A stretch of DNA of 64,000 bases from Paracyclopina nana (taxonomy: Eukaryota; Arthropoda; Copepoda; Cyclopoida; Cyclopettidae). Made by a program: the position numbers and the translations under genes. Below the pieces are notes generated by a model, which saw nothing but the letters and a program-made list of their open reading frames with translations, searched no databases and had not been told where the DNA came from. The stretch is taken from contig JAGUCH010000009.1 of the NCBI GenBank assembly GCA_019096065.1, forward strand, positions 5,776,001 through 5,840,000, written 5' to 3'. Positions 55,001 to 64,000 of the stretch are shown here, piece after piece. The number at the start of each line of letters is the position of its first letter. The first letter of the stretch is position 1.

Positions 55001-56683
55001 CAGGATGTAGCCCCCAACCTTGACCATGTTCTCGTGGCAGGCCGGGGCCTGGAGAGCCTCGAACACCGTTTTGGCAGCGTACCCTTGCACGTCTTCGCGA
55101 TTGATGACAATCTGGATGACCCTGTACCAGACCTCCTCGGAGACGTAGTCACCCGCCAAGCGGATGAGGTTGAGGATCACGTCCACGTACCACTTGTAAT
55201 CCGTGGCGTACTTTTCGGCCAAGATGGCGACCTTGAGCACCATCTCCTCGCGAATGGAGTAGTCGGCCGTCTCCAAGTAGGTGAGCATTTCCAGGACAAT
55301 GTCCTCCGAGTTGGACCGGTCGCACATCGCGTACAGCAGGTCCACGGCCCGCTGGCGGACAGACACGTCGCGCTCGGTCTTGAGCGCGTTGATCACCGTT
55401 TCCTGATGCTTTTTGACAGCGTCATGAGAGAACTCCGACGTGGCCAGGAGACACATCGACTCGAGCGCCAAATATCGTAGGTTGGTTTCCCGGTGGCTCA
55501 AAAATTGGCCAAGTTGATTGCATGCTCGCACCAACAAATTGGGCTCGCTGAAATATATATATAAAAATAAAAACACAGTGAAAAACTCATTTTTTCCGCA
55601 CCTGTCGTTGTGAATGATCAGGGAGATGGCCTCGAACAAGACGCTATTCTTCGCATTCGAGTGCTGGACCTTCTTCGACTTTGGCGGCTCCTGGGCCTTG
55701 TTGAGGATCGTCTCCAGACACTCGTTGAGACGGCCCCGCACCCCCGGATCTTCTGGCGGCGGATAGTTTTGTAGCAGCCTCAACAGCTTGACGGACAACC
55801 AGGGCGCGGGGACAAAGTAGTACGTGTAGTCCTGGAAGTCGGTGTAGCTCGAGGTGACAATCTGGAAAATAAAGCTGTTAACAATCTCTATTTTGGGGAA
55901 AAAGGGAATTTTGTCATTACGCGTGACAACCGGGACACTGCGAGAGCAACGCAGCCCTTGTACTCCTCGGGGTTCTTCTTCACCAGGGCGTCGATGAGGG
56001 ACGTGGCAGCGGTGACCACGCCCATATGCTGATCATTGAGGAGGTGAATGATGCGCGACGTCCACTCCCCGCTTGGAATGATGTTGGGCTCGGTCCTGAA
56101 CAATCTGAGCAGGCAGAGAGCAGCCGACTGCTTCACCACATCCAACGTATCGCTGCAAGCAAGGAAAACATGAAGGAAGTGCCATGGAATGATCAGCTTG
56201 GTTTGGCATTTACCCGGAGACCAAGAGCTTGGGGATGTCGGACCCGAAGGCCTCGGCCATGTCCTTGCTGCCCACGTTGGCAATGCACTGGAGCGCAAGG
56301 CTGACGTGCACGGGGTTGCGGGAGGCCAAGTCGTTCTTGATGCTCTGGTTGATCAGATTGATGAGGTCGCTGTTCTGGCTGATGAGGACAGAGATGAACA
56401 AGTAGCCGATCTGCTTCTCGGTGTACTTGTTGGACGACAGCAAGTTGACCGCCTCCATGTGGCCGAAATCGATGTCATGCCCGAGGAGGAAGATGAAGAG
56501 CAATTTGCACACGTACTTCTTCTTCTGGTAGCCGTCCAGGGTCTTGTCGCCCTTGAACTTGGAGCGGATGTTGGCCAGCTCCTTGTTGATCCGCTTGACC
56601 TCCGCCTCTTTGGACTTGCAGTTACGGATGTCCGAGATGAACACGGCCAAGCCTCGCATCCCATCGCCTCGCACTGCCGGCAT
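52062..56683 (-). CDS. AP2A1: AP-2 complex subunit alpha (clathrin adaptor)
   Basis: Nine exons on the minus strand join in phase to 927 residues: 56214-56683, 55921-56152, 55602-55861, 54908-55547, 53487-53971, 53302-53431, 52795-53078, 52487-52691, 52062-52139. The sequence is a near full-length match to AP-2 alpha. The helical trunk (1 to ~620) starts [23 protein letters not shown], followed by a short Ser/Asn-rich hinge with DLLGLG (~620-690). The appendage or ear domain (~693-927) begins [12 protein letters not shown] and ends in YVLSEQL. The alpha subunit binds PtdIns(4,5)P2 and sorting signals, and recruits clathrin and accessory proteins at the plasma membrane. An ATG one codon upstream (56686) gives the same frame. 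A splice acceptor just before the start implies a leader exon. The symbol follows the human name; insects call it AP-2alpha. Confidence 0.96.
54015..54835. repeat. satellite of ~33-bp units each with a 14-bp palindrome, in AP-2 alpha intron
   Basis: About 25 tandem units of the type CAGGTATTTAAATACCC followed by TTATGTAGTGATAAGC. The core GGTATTTAAATACC is a perfect palindrome kept in most units, while the spacer varies by a few bases. The array fills most of the 936-bp intron between exons 4 and 5. Unit length is a multiple of three and often stop-free, which creates spurious repetitive open frames on both strands. Confidence 0.9.
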
Positions 56684-56686
56684 CAT

Positions 56687-57705
56687 GAAGCTGCAAGGGT
56701 TCCAATCGTTCACTTACTGAAAGTAGGGCGAAAAAAGTACGATGAGTTGGAAATTGGACATTGTTTGGCGTCCTGACAACGGCGACCTCCTCGCAACTCA
56801 CGAAAACGGCTGGTCCACAAAAGAACTGACTAATCTCTTTGAGAAAAAGGAAACTGACACGAACCGTGACGATTGGAGTCAATTTTAAAGCAAGTTTGGG
56901 GGCTCGTCCCTATGGCTGCGGTGGCACAGTGGCAGCAGTCGATGATGTCGAGGACGGCCTTTCCAAAAGGCAGCAGCAGCAGCGTGTCATGTGGTGCAGA
57001 ACAAGTAGAAAGGCTCGAAAACACCAAAACCAGAGTGGACTGGCCGGTACACACGAGCTTTGAAAGTCCGCCTCGGCAGCAGCGGGTTCAGTGGCGGGAA
57101 AAGAATTACCTTCTACGATCTCCTCAAGTCGGCCTCAAAATGGAGTTGTTCGTCGCTGAAGGCCGCTAAGGAACCGCCCACCGGTACGATCAACCTCTTG
57201 GTGACGAAAACTACGGCCGAAATTCTGTCTGCACTTGAACTGGCGGCGGCTGCAACCATTTGAAAATCTCTCGATATTTCAGCCAAGCAAAAAGACGGAA
57301 AATTTAATATTCCGCCAATTTAAAGCAGAGCATGACAGTGCGAGAAAGACGATCTGGTAACGGTTTTCAGGCAAAGTAGGTCGAGGCAGTTGCAGTTGCA
57401 TCATCAAACCGACAAAAAACCCGACAAAAATGATTTATTTAGTTTTAACGTTATCATTTTTAAAAATGGCTCAATTTCTGATAAAATATACATGGTCAAC
57501 TGTTTTTGATACTATGATTTGAGAACGTTTCGAAAAACATATTGCCTTAAAAAAGTTTACTCGGTTTTCACATGTCATTTTTCTTTAAGTGGTACATTAC
57601 ACAAAAAAGATTTAATCAATTCATATCTATTCCTTTTTGAGGTACCAAACTTCTCGAAAGAGGGTGGAACTTGGAAAATAATAGCAAAACACCCACCAAG
57701 TAAAC
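56687..57705. promoter_or_regulatory. divergent region between AP-2 alpha and the APEH-like gene, with possible leader exon
   Basis: The start codons of two divergent genes are about 1 kb apart. On the minus strand, a candidate AP-2 alpha leader exon ends at 57110 with a donor (GTAATT) and contains a 49-codon upstream ORF at 57113-57259. GC content is raised around 56900-57260, as for a promoter. Alternatively this small ORF is the first exon of another gene. Confidence 0.35.
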
Positions 57706-59820
57706 ATGGCTTTTTGGCGAGCAAAAGTCGCCGAAGATTTGGTGAAAAAGGCTACTGACGGCTACATTAAAGCTTACCAGAGTCCCACTTTGGTGAGCGC
57801 TCGTTTCGATTCAGCCGATTCGGTGACTTCGCTGTGGAGCCAACTGTCACCTCAAATCGGAAAGAAAAGGCAATTTTCGAAATTCCTCAGATTCGACGAT
57901 GGAGAAGAAACCGCGAGTTTTCCGTGCCCTGGCGATGGAGTGGAGTCGCTGTCATGCTTCAAATCTGCACGTGGCTTTTGCTTGTCCAAGGTGAAGAATG
58001 CAAAAGGAGATGACACTGACATTTTCGAGATCTTGAGCAAGACCAACATTGAGAAAACCATTAATATCACGGATTTGGACCTCGCTGGCTCGGTGTACTA
58101 TGACACTGAATTCGGTTCCTTGGCTGTCAATCCGTCTGGAACAATGGCGGCTTTCATTGCCGAGAAGAAAAAGGCCAAAACGTGGCCTTTCTTTCCCAAC
58201 TCAAAGCCCAAGGATGATTACTCGGGCTTCGGGCAAGAGTTCAAGTACACTGAAGAGTTTGGAGAGCAGCTCGTGGGCAAATCTGAGCCTGTCATAGTCC
58301 TGGTCGACCTGGAGACCGATGAGACAAGGATTGCCGATCATTCCGGACTGGGGGGACTTTGCCCTGGACAGCTGGAATGGATTTCAGACGATACTTTGGC
58401 TGGCGTGGCACTCGATACGAAGCCTTACAAAATTGGCGTCATCTATTGCTCTAATCGACCAAGCACAATTTTCACCCTCAACACAACTTCCAGTGATGTC
58501 ATTGCACCGGTGAAGCCCATTGGCAAGTTCACATGTAAATTGCCCATTGCGAGTCCGGACGGGAAAACTCTTCTTTGGATGGAGACCGACCTGAGCTCCT
58601 CCATTTTCCCTGGTCCTCACCAGCAATGCTTTCGATTGATGTCTCTGAACATGGAGTCAATGTCTGAAAAGGTTGTCATCGACATCAAGCAAAAGTTCGA
58701 TCCGGAGGCTGATGACTTTGCCGGATTCTATGTACCTTCAACGATTCCAATCGATTGCTTCGTCACTCCCCAAGTTATTGTGTTGAACACGGTGGTCGAT
58801 GGCACAAATTACCCAATGGTGATCAATGTGGAGTCTGGGAATTTTGCTGTTGCCAAAGAGCTTCAAAATGTCACTGTTTTAGCGATGCGAGGATCAAACT
58901 TTGTGGCTCTCAAGCATGACTGCATCACTCCGCCTCACCTCATCAAAGGTGAAGTAGCTCCTGCTTCGCTGTCACTAACCTATGCTGGACAACTAACGAC
59001 TCCCATGTTTATTGACCTACCTTTTGAACCTACCTTTAAGAAACTCCTCCACAATCCACCTGATGAGTCAGGCTTGAAGTTCAGCTCGATATATGTTGGC
59101 CCAGGTGAGGGGGAAAAAGTGCCATTGATCGTTTTCCCCCATGGAGGCCCACATGGGTCGTTCACCACATCGTTTTCCAACGACATCTACTATTTCCTGA
59201 GCGAGGGCTTTGCAGTGCTGATGATCAACTATCGTGGCTCCACGACTCAGGGCAAAGCTGGCGTCGATTCCCTGCCTGGCAAAGTCGGTGATCAAGATGT
59301 CAAGGACTGCTATCAAGCCTTTCAAGAATGCCTTCAAGAATTCCCCTTCTTAGATGGTGAGAAAGCTGTGCTTTTTGGTGGCAGCCATGGCGGATTTTTG
59401 GTGACGCATTTGGTTGGCCAGTATCCAGATGCTTTCAAGGCCTGCGTTGCCAGAAATCCGGTCATCAATATTGCCACCATGTCCACTGTGAGTGACATCA
59501 GCGATTGGACCTTCAACGAGAGCGGCCTGCCATTCCTCCATAAAAGCCCCAACGCAACTGAGCTGAAGACCATGCTTGAGAAGAGCCCCATTTTCCACGT
59601 GGACAAGGTCAAGGCTCCAGTGTACTTGATGATTGGCAAGGACGACTTGAGGGTTCCTCCTTCCCAAGGATTGGAGTATTTCCACAATATGAAAGCCTTA
59701 GGCAAGGATGTTGACATGTCTTGGTACGCTGACAACCATCCTCTTGGCAAGGTTGGCAATCATTCCGACGTTTTCATCAACACTGTTCTGTTCTACAAAA
59801 GCGTTCTTGAAATTCATTAA
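57706..59820 (+). CDS. APEH: acylaminoacyl-peptidase-like serine peptidase (S9 family), intronless
   Basis: A single uninterrupted frame of 704 residues, close to the ~730 of vertebrate APEH. The N-terminal ~430 residues are the beta-propeller-like part; the C-terminal part is an alpha/beta hydrolase. The catalytic serine is in GGSHGG (residue about 560), the aspartate in IGKDDLRVP (about 646) and the histidine in DNHPLGK (about 678). VPLIVFPHGGPHG is the conserved strand before the oxyanion site. The enzyme would remove N-acylated amino acids from peptides in the cytosol. No signal peptide. All other well-supported large genes here have introns, so the lack of any in 2.1 kb suggests a retrocopy origin, but the frame is intact. 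The start is the first ATG (AACATGG). Confidence 0.88.
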   Translation: MAFWRAKVAEDLVKKATDGYIKAYQSPTLVSARFDSADSVTSLWSQLSPQIGKKRQFSKFLRFDDGEETASFPCPGDGVESLSCFKSARGFCLSKVKNAKGDDTDIFEILSKTNIEKTINITDLDLAGSVYYDTEFGSLAVNPSGTMAAFIAEKKKAKTWPFFPNSKPKDDYSGFGQEFKYTEEFGEQLVGKSEPVIVLVDLETDETRIADHSGLGGLCPGQLEWISDDTLAGVALDTKPYKIGVIYCSNRPSTIFTLNTTSSDVIAPVKPIGKFTCKLPIASPDGKTLLWMETDLSSSIFPGPHQQCFRLMSLNMESMSEKVVIDIKQKFDPEADDFAGFYVPSTIPIDCFVTPQVIVLNTVVDGTNYPMVINVESGNFAVAKELQNVTVLAMRGSNFVALKHDCITPPHLIKGEVAPASLSLTYAGQLTTPMFIDLPFEPTFKKLLHNPPDESGLKFSSIYVGPGEGEKVPLIVFPHGGPHGSFTTSFSNDIYYFLSEGFAVLMINYRGSTTQGKAGVDSLPGKVGDQDVKDCYQAFQECLQEFPFLDGEKAVLFGGSHGGFLVTHLVGQYPDAFKACVARNPVINIATMSTVSDISDWTFNESGLPFLHKSPNATELKTMLEKSPIFHVDKVKAPVYLMIGKDDLRVPPSQGLEYFHNMKALGKDVDMSWYADNHPLGKVGNHSDVFINTVLFYKSVLEIH

Positions 59821-60119
59821 ATGCTAAATCATAATGAACGTGATTACAATCTACTTGTTATGCAAAAAATATATATAACATTATTTTCCAAAGACAAGTC
59901 TCATTGTTACATGTTTAGACCTATTTAGATGTTGAGCTTTATACTTTTTGGTAACCGCAAAGGTTGCGTGAGTAAAATAAAAAAGTTGCGAAAGTTTGTT
60001 GACATTTGTGCGTTGCCTTAGAAGTTATCGCGGCTTACTTTACGTCAAAATCAAAGCCATGAAAGGGTCAAGTTCTAGCAATTTCGAATGACTCGACCAC
60101 CAATTATTGCTCAAGCACA
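59821..60119. other. short intergenic gap, APEH 3' end and PRADC1 promoter
   Basis: It contains the APEH-like gene's 3' UTR (several AATAAA-like stretches, for example near 59977) and the promoter of the next gene. Nothing else recognised. Confidence 0.4.
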
Positions 60120-60853
60120 ATGTTTTGGTCAGCTTTAACCGCGGCCCTTTTCGCGACTTTTTTTGCAACCGAGTCACAACAGCACCAAAATGGTGAGCAT
60201 CATTGACTGAAAGCCTTGAAAAATCCCACTTTTTGAAGCTGTCCGTGCTTTTTCAGCCAGATCATTGGCGAATTACGCTCTCAATGACAAAGATTACAAG
60301 TACAACATGGGCGAGGGCTATGTCTTTTTTGAGATCTTGAAGCCGGAGGAGCTGTCATATACGTTCAAGATTAACCCTGCCGCCTTTTCTGCTCCGTGGA
60401 ACGAAACCTATGGAGAAATCAACCTAGTCTTGGCCTCGCCCGCTTGTGGATGTGGTACGTTGCTCAATGCAGATGATGTCGAAGGCCAAATTGTGCTTAT
60501 GGAACGGGGCGAGTGCTCGTTCACCTCCAAAGCCATCAAAGCTCAAGAGGCTGGAGCTGCTGCTGCAATCATCACCGACAATGATGAGAACAATGATGAC
60601 ATGTATGTCTCCATGGTGGATGACACGACAAATAGAAAAGTCTCAGTTCCAACCGCCTACTTGCTCGGCAAAAATGGGTAGGCAGCGAGAATCATCAGTA
60701 AATTGGCATACTCATACTATTTATTTTTGAAGGCATGTGATACGACACACTCTTCTGAAGCAGAAGCTGGATCGGGCATTGATAAAAATCCCTCTCAACA
60801 TCTCAACCGTACCAATTCATCAGCTCAATCAACCACCATGGATTGTGTGGTGA
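60120..60853 (+). CDS. PRADC1: PRADC1-like secreted protease-associated (PA) domain protein
   Basis: Three exons, 60120-60192, 60257-60677, 60733-60853, join to 204 residues. Exon 1 encodes a signal peptide (SALTAALFATFFA, about 4-17). The PA domain spans roughly residues 65-165 with GQIVLMERGECSFTSKAIKAQEAGA and the IITDNDENND and TAYLLGKNG segments. The C-terminal IPLNISTV ... QPPW motif is typical of PRADC1. The residue count and domain order match vertebrate PRADC1 (PAP21), a secreted glycoprotein; an N-linked site (NISS/NIST type) is present near the end. PA domains are non-catalytic protein-binding modules. Its exact role is not inferable from the sequence. Confidence 0.9.
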
Positions 60854-61646
60854 CATATTACCTACTTTTGTAAGTAGAAAATAAATATTGTCAATCACAG
60901 AACATGAAGAAAGACTAACTGATTTTCATTAATTTTTTTTTTGGCCATTTTCACTCTTTCTGGCAACGTCCTCAGCCCATTTTTCCCTTACTTAATATGG
61001 ACCTTTTTACCATGAGTGCACTCAGTTGCTCGTACAGTTGCCCACACAGAGCCATCAGTTCACACAGAACTAAATCTGACAGAGCACTGATCCAAGCTCG
61101 TTTACTGTTTTTTGGAAAGGGAAATTTTTGTAGAAGCACCCAGAAACCCTTTTGTTGTACTTTTACTTAGAGGTTGCGTCAAAAGAGAAAAAACCCGTAT
61201 GTTTTCATTGCATGGGTCAAAGTACAATCACTTTAGCTAGTAGCTGGGATTTCTCAGAATTGCTATGCTGTGCTGTCACACAATTGACATAAATCACTAA
61301 TGTGCCGTTCAACTGCTTCACATTTCCATGGCAAAACTTTTGGCTACTTTGCTTTCACAAAAAATCAGAAATTATGCTGAATTATAAGGCATAGAAAATC
61401 TTACCATAAAATTCAAGCAATTTCATCTGATTTTTGCATCCACATTTTGCTATATATCGAAAAATGTAAAGCAGATGAACTAGGCTCATAGATCCTCCAT
61501 TTTTAAGCTCATGAAATTTCACCCATTTTTTACGCTTGATATCTCAGGGATTCCCCCCAATCATAGCATAGTCATCCTCAATGTTGTTCCTCCACAGTAA
61601 CTCAAGTTGAACTAGTCGACAAGCAAAGAGCAACTGAGTAACTGCA
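60854..61646. other. ~0.8 kb intergenic stretch
   Basis: AT-rich sequence with no supported exon or repeat family that I recognise. It should include the PRADC1-like 3' UTR (AATAAATA near 60882). Confidence 0.4.
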
Positions 61647-62018
61647 ATGGTGACTCAATTCACGCCAAACGTGATGACAGACTTGTTTGGCTATGCCACA
61701 TCGATTGGAGGCCAACATTTTGGCATCACCAGGATTGCCACACATGACAACCGCATCCGAGACCGTTTCGAATGCTTCAAACATGGAGACTTTAACCGGG
61801 TTGTCAAGCCGTTAATATATCGAGGAATCAATCGGGGAAATCATTGCAGACGACGAAAACGAGAAGTGTCGTCCCAGTTGATCCACCAAGATTATGAAGC
61901 ACTGGTGAGGCAATTGGAAGCCAAGAGCCAAAGTGAAGATTTCTACAAGTCCACAGCCTTTGGATTGGCAGGACTTTTACTCCTTTCTCTCATTCTGCTT
62001 GCTTTCATGCTCCAATGA
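61647..62018 (+). CDS. small ORF with C-terminal membrane segment, unrecognised
   Basis: A 123-codon frame beginning ATGGTGACTCAATTC. The last ~25 residues are a hydrophobic helix (GLAGLLLLSLILLAFMLQ) ending almost at the C-terminus, the pattern of a tail-anchored protein. Before it is a basic cluster (CRRRKRE) and an acidic/Gln-rich helix (DYEALVRQLEAKSQSEDF). There is no signal peptide. I do not recognise the family; it may also be the last exon of a longer gene. An AATAAA-like sequence near 62100 could serve as poly(A) signal. It ends 127 bases from the convergent VPS4 gene. Confidence 0.5.
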   Translation: MVTQFTPNVMTDLFGYATSIGGQHFGITRIATHDNRIRDRFECFKHGDFNRVVKPLIYRGINRGNHCRRRKREVSSQLIHQDYEALVRQLEAKSQSEDFYKSTAFGLAGLLLLSLILLAFMLQ

Positions 62019-62144
62019 CGACGGCACCAAAAACTGTTTCCTCTCAAAAAATGTTATTCATCCCAATCACAGATTTATGATGATGTTGCAGCAGAGCAAT
62101 ATAATAAATGGAACAAAATTAATATTATGTTGGCTGTCGTCGGT

Positions 62145-63052
62145 CTACCCATCTTGTCCAAAGTCTGAGGCAAACTTCATGAGTTTGTTGAGGTCCTCGT
62201 CGTTGACGGTCTTCTTCTGCGTCAGCAAGGATCGTCGCATCATACTCATATCCACGTAAGGCTCGCATAGCTTGTCCCCAGGAATGTTCATCCAGGACTG
62301 CTCCACAGCTCCAGGATCTCCTGGTGAGCAGGGAGTCCAAAGGTCATGCACGATCCGATCCTTATTCGTGGGATCCTCTCCTGAAGTCTGAAAAAGCAAG
62401 AAATTAGCATGATTCTTGTAAGGCTTCCTTGATTTCGTGCTTACCATTTTGAAGTGTGTCGCGGTCTGTACTTTTCTGACTGGTTGCATGAGAGCATCTC
62501 GGACCACTAATGAAATGTCAGCTCCAGAGTAGCCCTCGGTGCTGAGTCCAAGCTCCCTGTACTCCTCCTCAGTGATGGTAGACTTGGTGCCACCCATGTG
62601 GAGCTTGAACATGGCTGTCCTGGCGTGAGGCTCCGGCAATGGGATGTAAATTCGCTTCTCGAAACGTCTCCGGATGGCAGCGTCCAAGACCCAAGGGATA
62701 TTGGTGGCTCCCAAGACGAGGATGCCATCCATGTCGTTGCCAACGCCTTGCATTTGCACCAGGAACTCCGTTTTGATCCGGCGAGCCGACTCGGACTCGT
62801 TGTCAGACCGGGATGAGCAGAGGGAGTCCACCTCGTCAATGAAGATTATGCTAGGCTTGTGTTCGCGTGCCATCTGGAACAGATTCTTCACCAGCTTCTC
62901 TGACTCTCCCAGCCATTTGGACACCAAATCCGAGCTCGACACCGAGAAAAAGGTCGAGTTGTTGGCCTCAGTGGCCACAGCCTTGGCCAAGTAGGACTTG
63001 CCAGTGCCTGGAGGTCCAAACAGCAAAATTCCCCTCCATGGCTTGCGATTAC
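62145..63052 (-). CDS. VPS4: VPS4 AAA-ATPase, 3' exons only (5' part beyond window)
   Basis: Two exons, 62445-63052 and 62145-62387, encode the C-terminal ~283 residues. The visible part starts [20 protein letters not shown] (Walker A), then has [10 protein letters not shown] (Walker B), the arginine-finger region RRRFEKR, the beta-domain segment [13 protein letters not shown] and the C-terminal helix ending SDFGQDG. The order matches VPS4A/B throughout. VPS4 disassembles ESCRT-III filaments at endosomes, during virus budding and in cytokinesis. The N-terminal MIT domain and the start of the ATPase domain must lie beyond base 64000. The 57-nt intron has no stop in frame. The acceptor at 63053 reads TTAAAG. 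Confidence 0.93.
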
Positions 63053-63099
63053 CTTTAACATTAAAATGTGGCTCTAAGTTATGGCCATTTACAATGAGA

Positions 63100-64000
63100 T
63101 TGTAACATCTCTATTTAGATTTCAGTCTTTAAGGCTGAAATTAACTTTGAAATGATATAAAGCTGCAGTTTCAATATGATTGCTCTGAGTCGACACATGC
63201 TTCAAATTAGCGCGCCTGTGAATAGAATAAGTTGTTATTTATGTAGTGACAACTTGAATAAATCAAGAAAATTTGCAATGAGACCATATTTTTTAAAACT
63301 CTTTGCTTTGTTTTCAGTCAACAAAACTGAAAGCAACTTCAAAATGAAAAAGCTACCTTTGACTTTCTCTACAGACGTAATTAAATAAGTGCATCAGTAA
63401 ATAAGACATAATTGATGAATTCAGCAATTCCAACTCTATTGACATATCTCTAATTTGGTTTTAGCTGCCGAGGCTGAAATCAACTTGGAAATGATACTGC
63501 TGCAAATTCAAAATGATTGCTCTGCAGAAGACTTAGTCATACTTCAATTTAGAGCGCCTGTGAATATAATAAATTGCTTTTTATGTAGTGACAATAGCTG
63601 CCGAGGGTGAAATCAACTTTGAAATGATATAAAGCTGCAATTTCAAAATGACAGCTCTGTGGAAGACCTAGTCGACACATGCTTCAGATTAGCGCGCCTG
63701 TGAATAGAATAAGCTGCTATTTATGTAGTGACAACTTGAACAAATCAAGAAAATTTGCAATGAGTCTAGATTTTTTAAAACTCTTTGCTTTGTTTTCAGT
63801 CTTCGAAACTGAAAGCAACTTCAAAATGAAAAAGCTGCCTTTTACTTGCTCTGCAGACGTAGAATTATAAATGTGTGCCATTGAATAAGACTTAATTGAT
63901 GAATTCGGCAATTCAACACTCTAATTTGGTTTTAGCTGCCGAGAACGAAATTAAATTTTCAGTACGACTGCTCTGAAGAAGACCATGTCGAAAGCTAAGC
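63100..64000. repeat. long tandem repeats in a VPS4 intron
   Basis: A unit starting AGCTGCCGAGGSTGAAATCAACTT and containing TAGCGCGCCTGTGAATAGAATAAG plus TTTATGTAGTGACAA recurs at about 63130, 63465, 63600 and 63935 (last copy cut by the edge). The first and third copies share a further ~200 bases (CAAGAAAATTTGCAATGAG ... TTCAAAATGAAAAAGCT), so the array is a higher-order tandem duplication of about 470 bp. Non-coding, apart from short chance frames. Confidence 0.75.

Overview
The window is nuclear DNA from an animal, most likely an arthropod. The genes are split by short introns (about 50-60 nt) and by longer repeat-filled introns. The protein set is typical of ecdysozoans: an Sfmbt-like MBT/SAM protein, a rhomboid protease, AP-2 alpha, VPS4, a secreted trypsin-like protease, a defensin-like gene and a BEL/Pao retrotransposon. 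I cannot name the species. All multi-exon models below were assembled by eye, using splice sites, reading phase and protein similarity.

Layout: (1) 1-9706, minus strand: one BEL/Pao LTR retrotransposon cut by the window's left edge. It has an intact 2509-codon gag-pol frame followed by a second long RS-rich frame that stays open to base 1. (2) 9823-15628: a divergent pair, an Sfmbt-like Polycomb-type reader (minus) and WBP4/FBP21, a spliceosome-associated WW/zinc-finger protein (plus). WBP4 intron 3 holds a ~1.56 kb near-perfect foldback with tRNA-like sequences in each arm. (3) 16030-18417: convergent immunity-type genes, a secreted precursor with three defensin-like cysteine modules (plus) and a secreted serine protease (minus), joined by a 354-bp tandem duplication. 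(4) 19987-24326: an unrecognised type I membrane protein (minus). (5) 25528-31419: a seven-exon rhodopsin-like GPCR (plus). (6) 32737-35015: a neuronal-calcium-sensor-like EF-hand protein (plus). (7) 35016-41799: a repeat-rich stretch with no gene I can support. (8) 41800-47689: a rhomboid intramembrane protease (plus) with an antisense helical ORF in one intron. (9) 48312-50101: a PEBP-family gene (minus). (10) 52062-56683: the AP-2 clathrin adaptor alpha subunit (minus), with a ~0.8 kb satellite of palindromes in one intron. (11) 57706-60853: an intronless acylaminoacyl-peptidase-like gene and a PRADC1-like secreted PA-domain gene (both plus). (12) 61647-62018: a small putative tail-anchored ORF. 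(13) 62145-63052: the 3' exons of VPS4 (minus), whose 5' exons lie beyond base 64000.

The genes do not form an operon or one pathway. AP-2 alpha and VPS4 both act in endocytic traffic, and the defensin/protease pair looks like innate-immunity loci, but the neighbourhood is otherwise mixed. Much of the non-coding sequence consists of at least six families of short inverted-repeat elements (called A to E and the tRNA-foldback family here). One of them carries a pair of CTCF-like GCGCCATCTA motifs. The most unusual items are the tRNA-bearing foldback family, the extra ORF and CTAGCG enrichment of the BEL element, the three-module defensin precursor, the one-base-off splice donor in the rhomboid gene, and the palindrome satellite in the AP-2 alpha intron.
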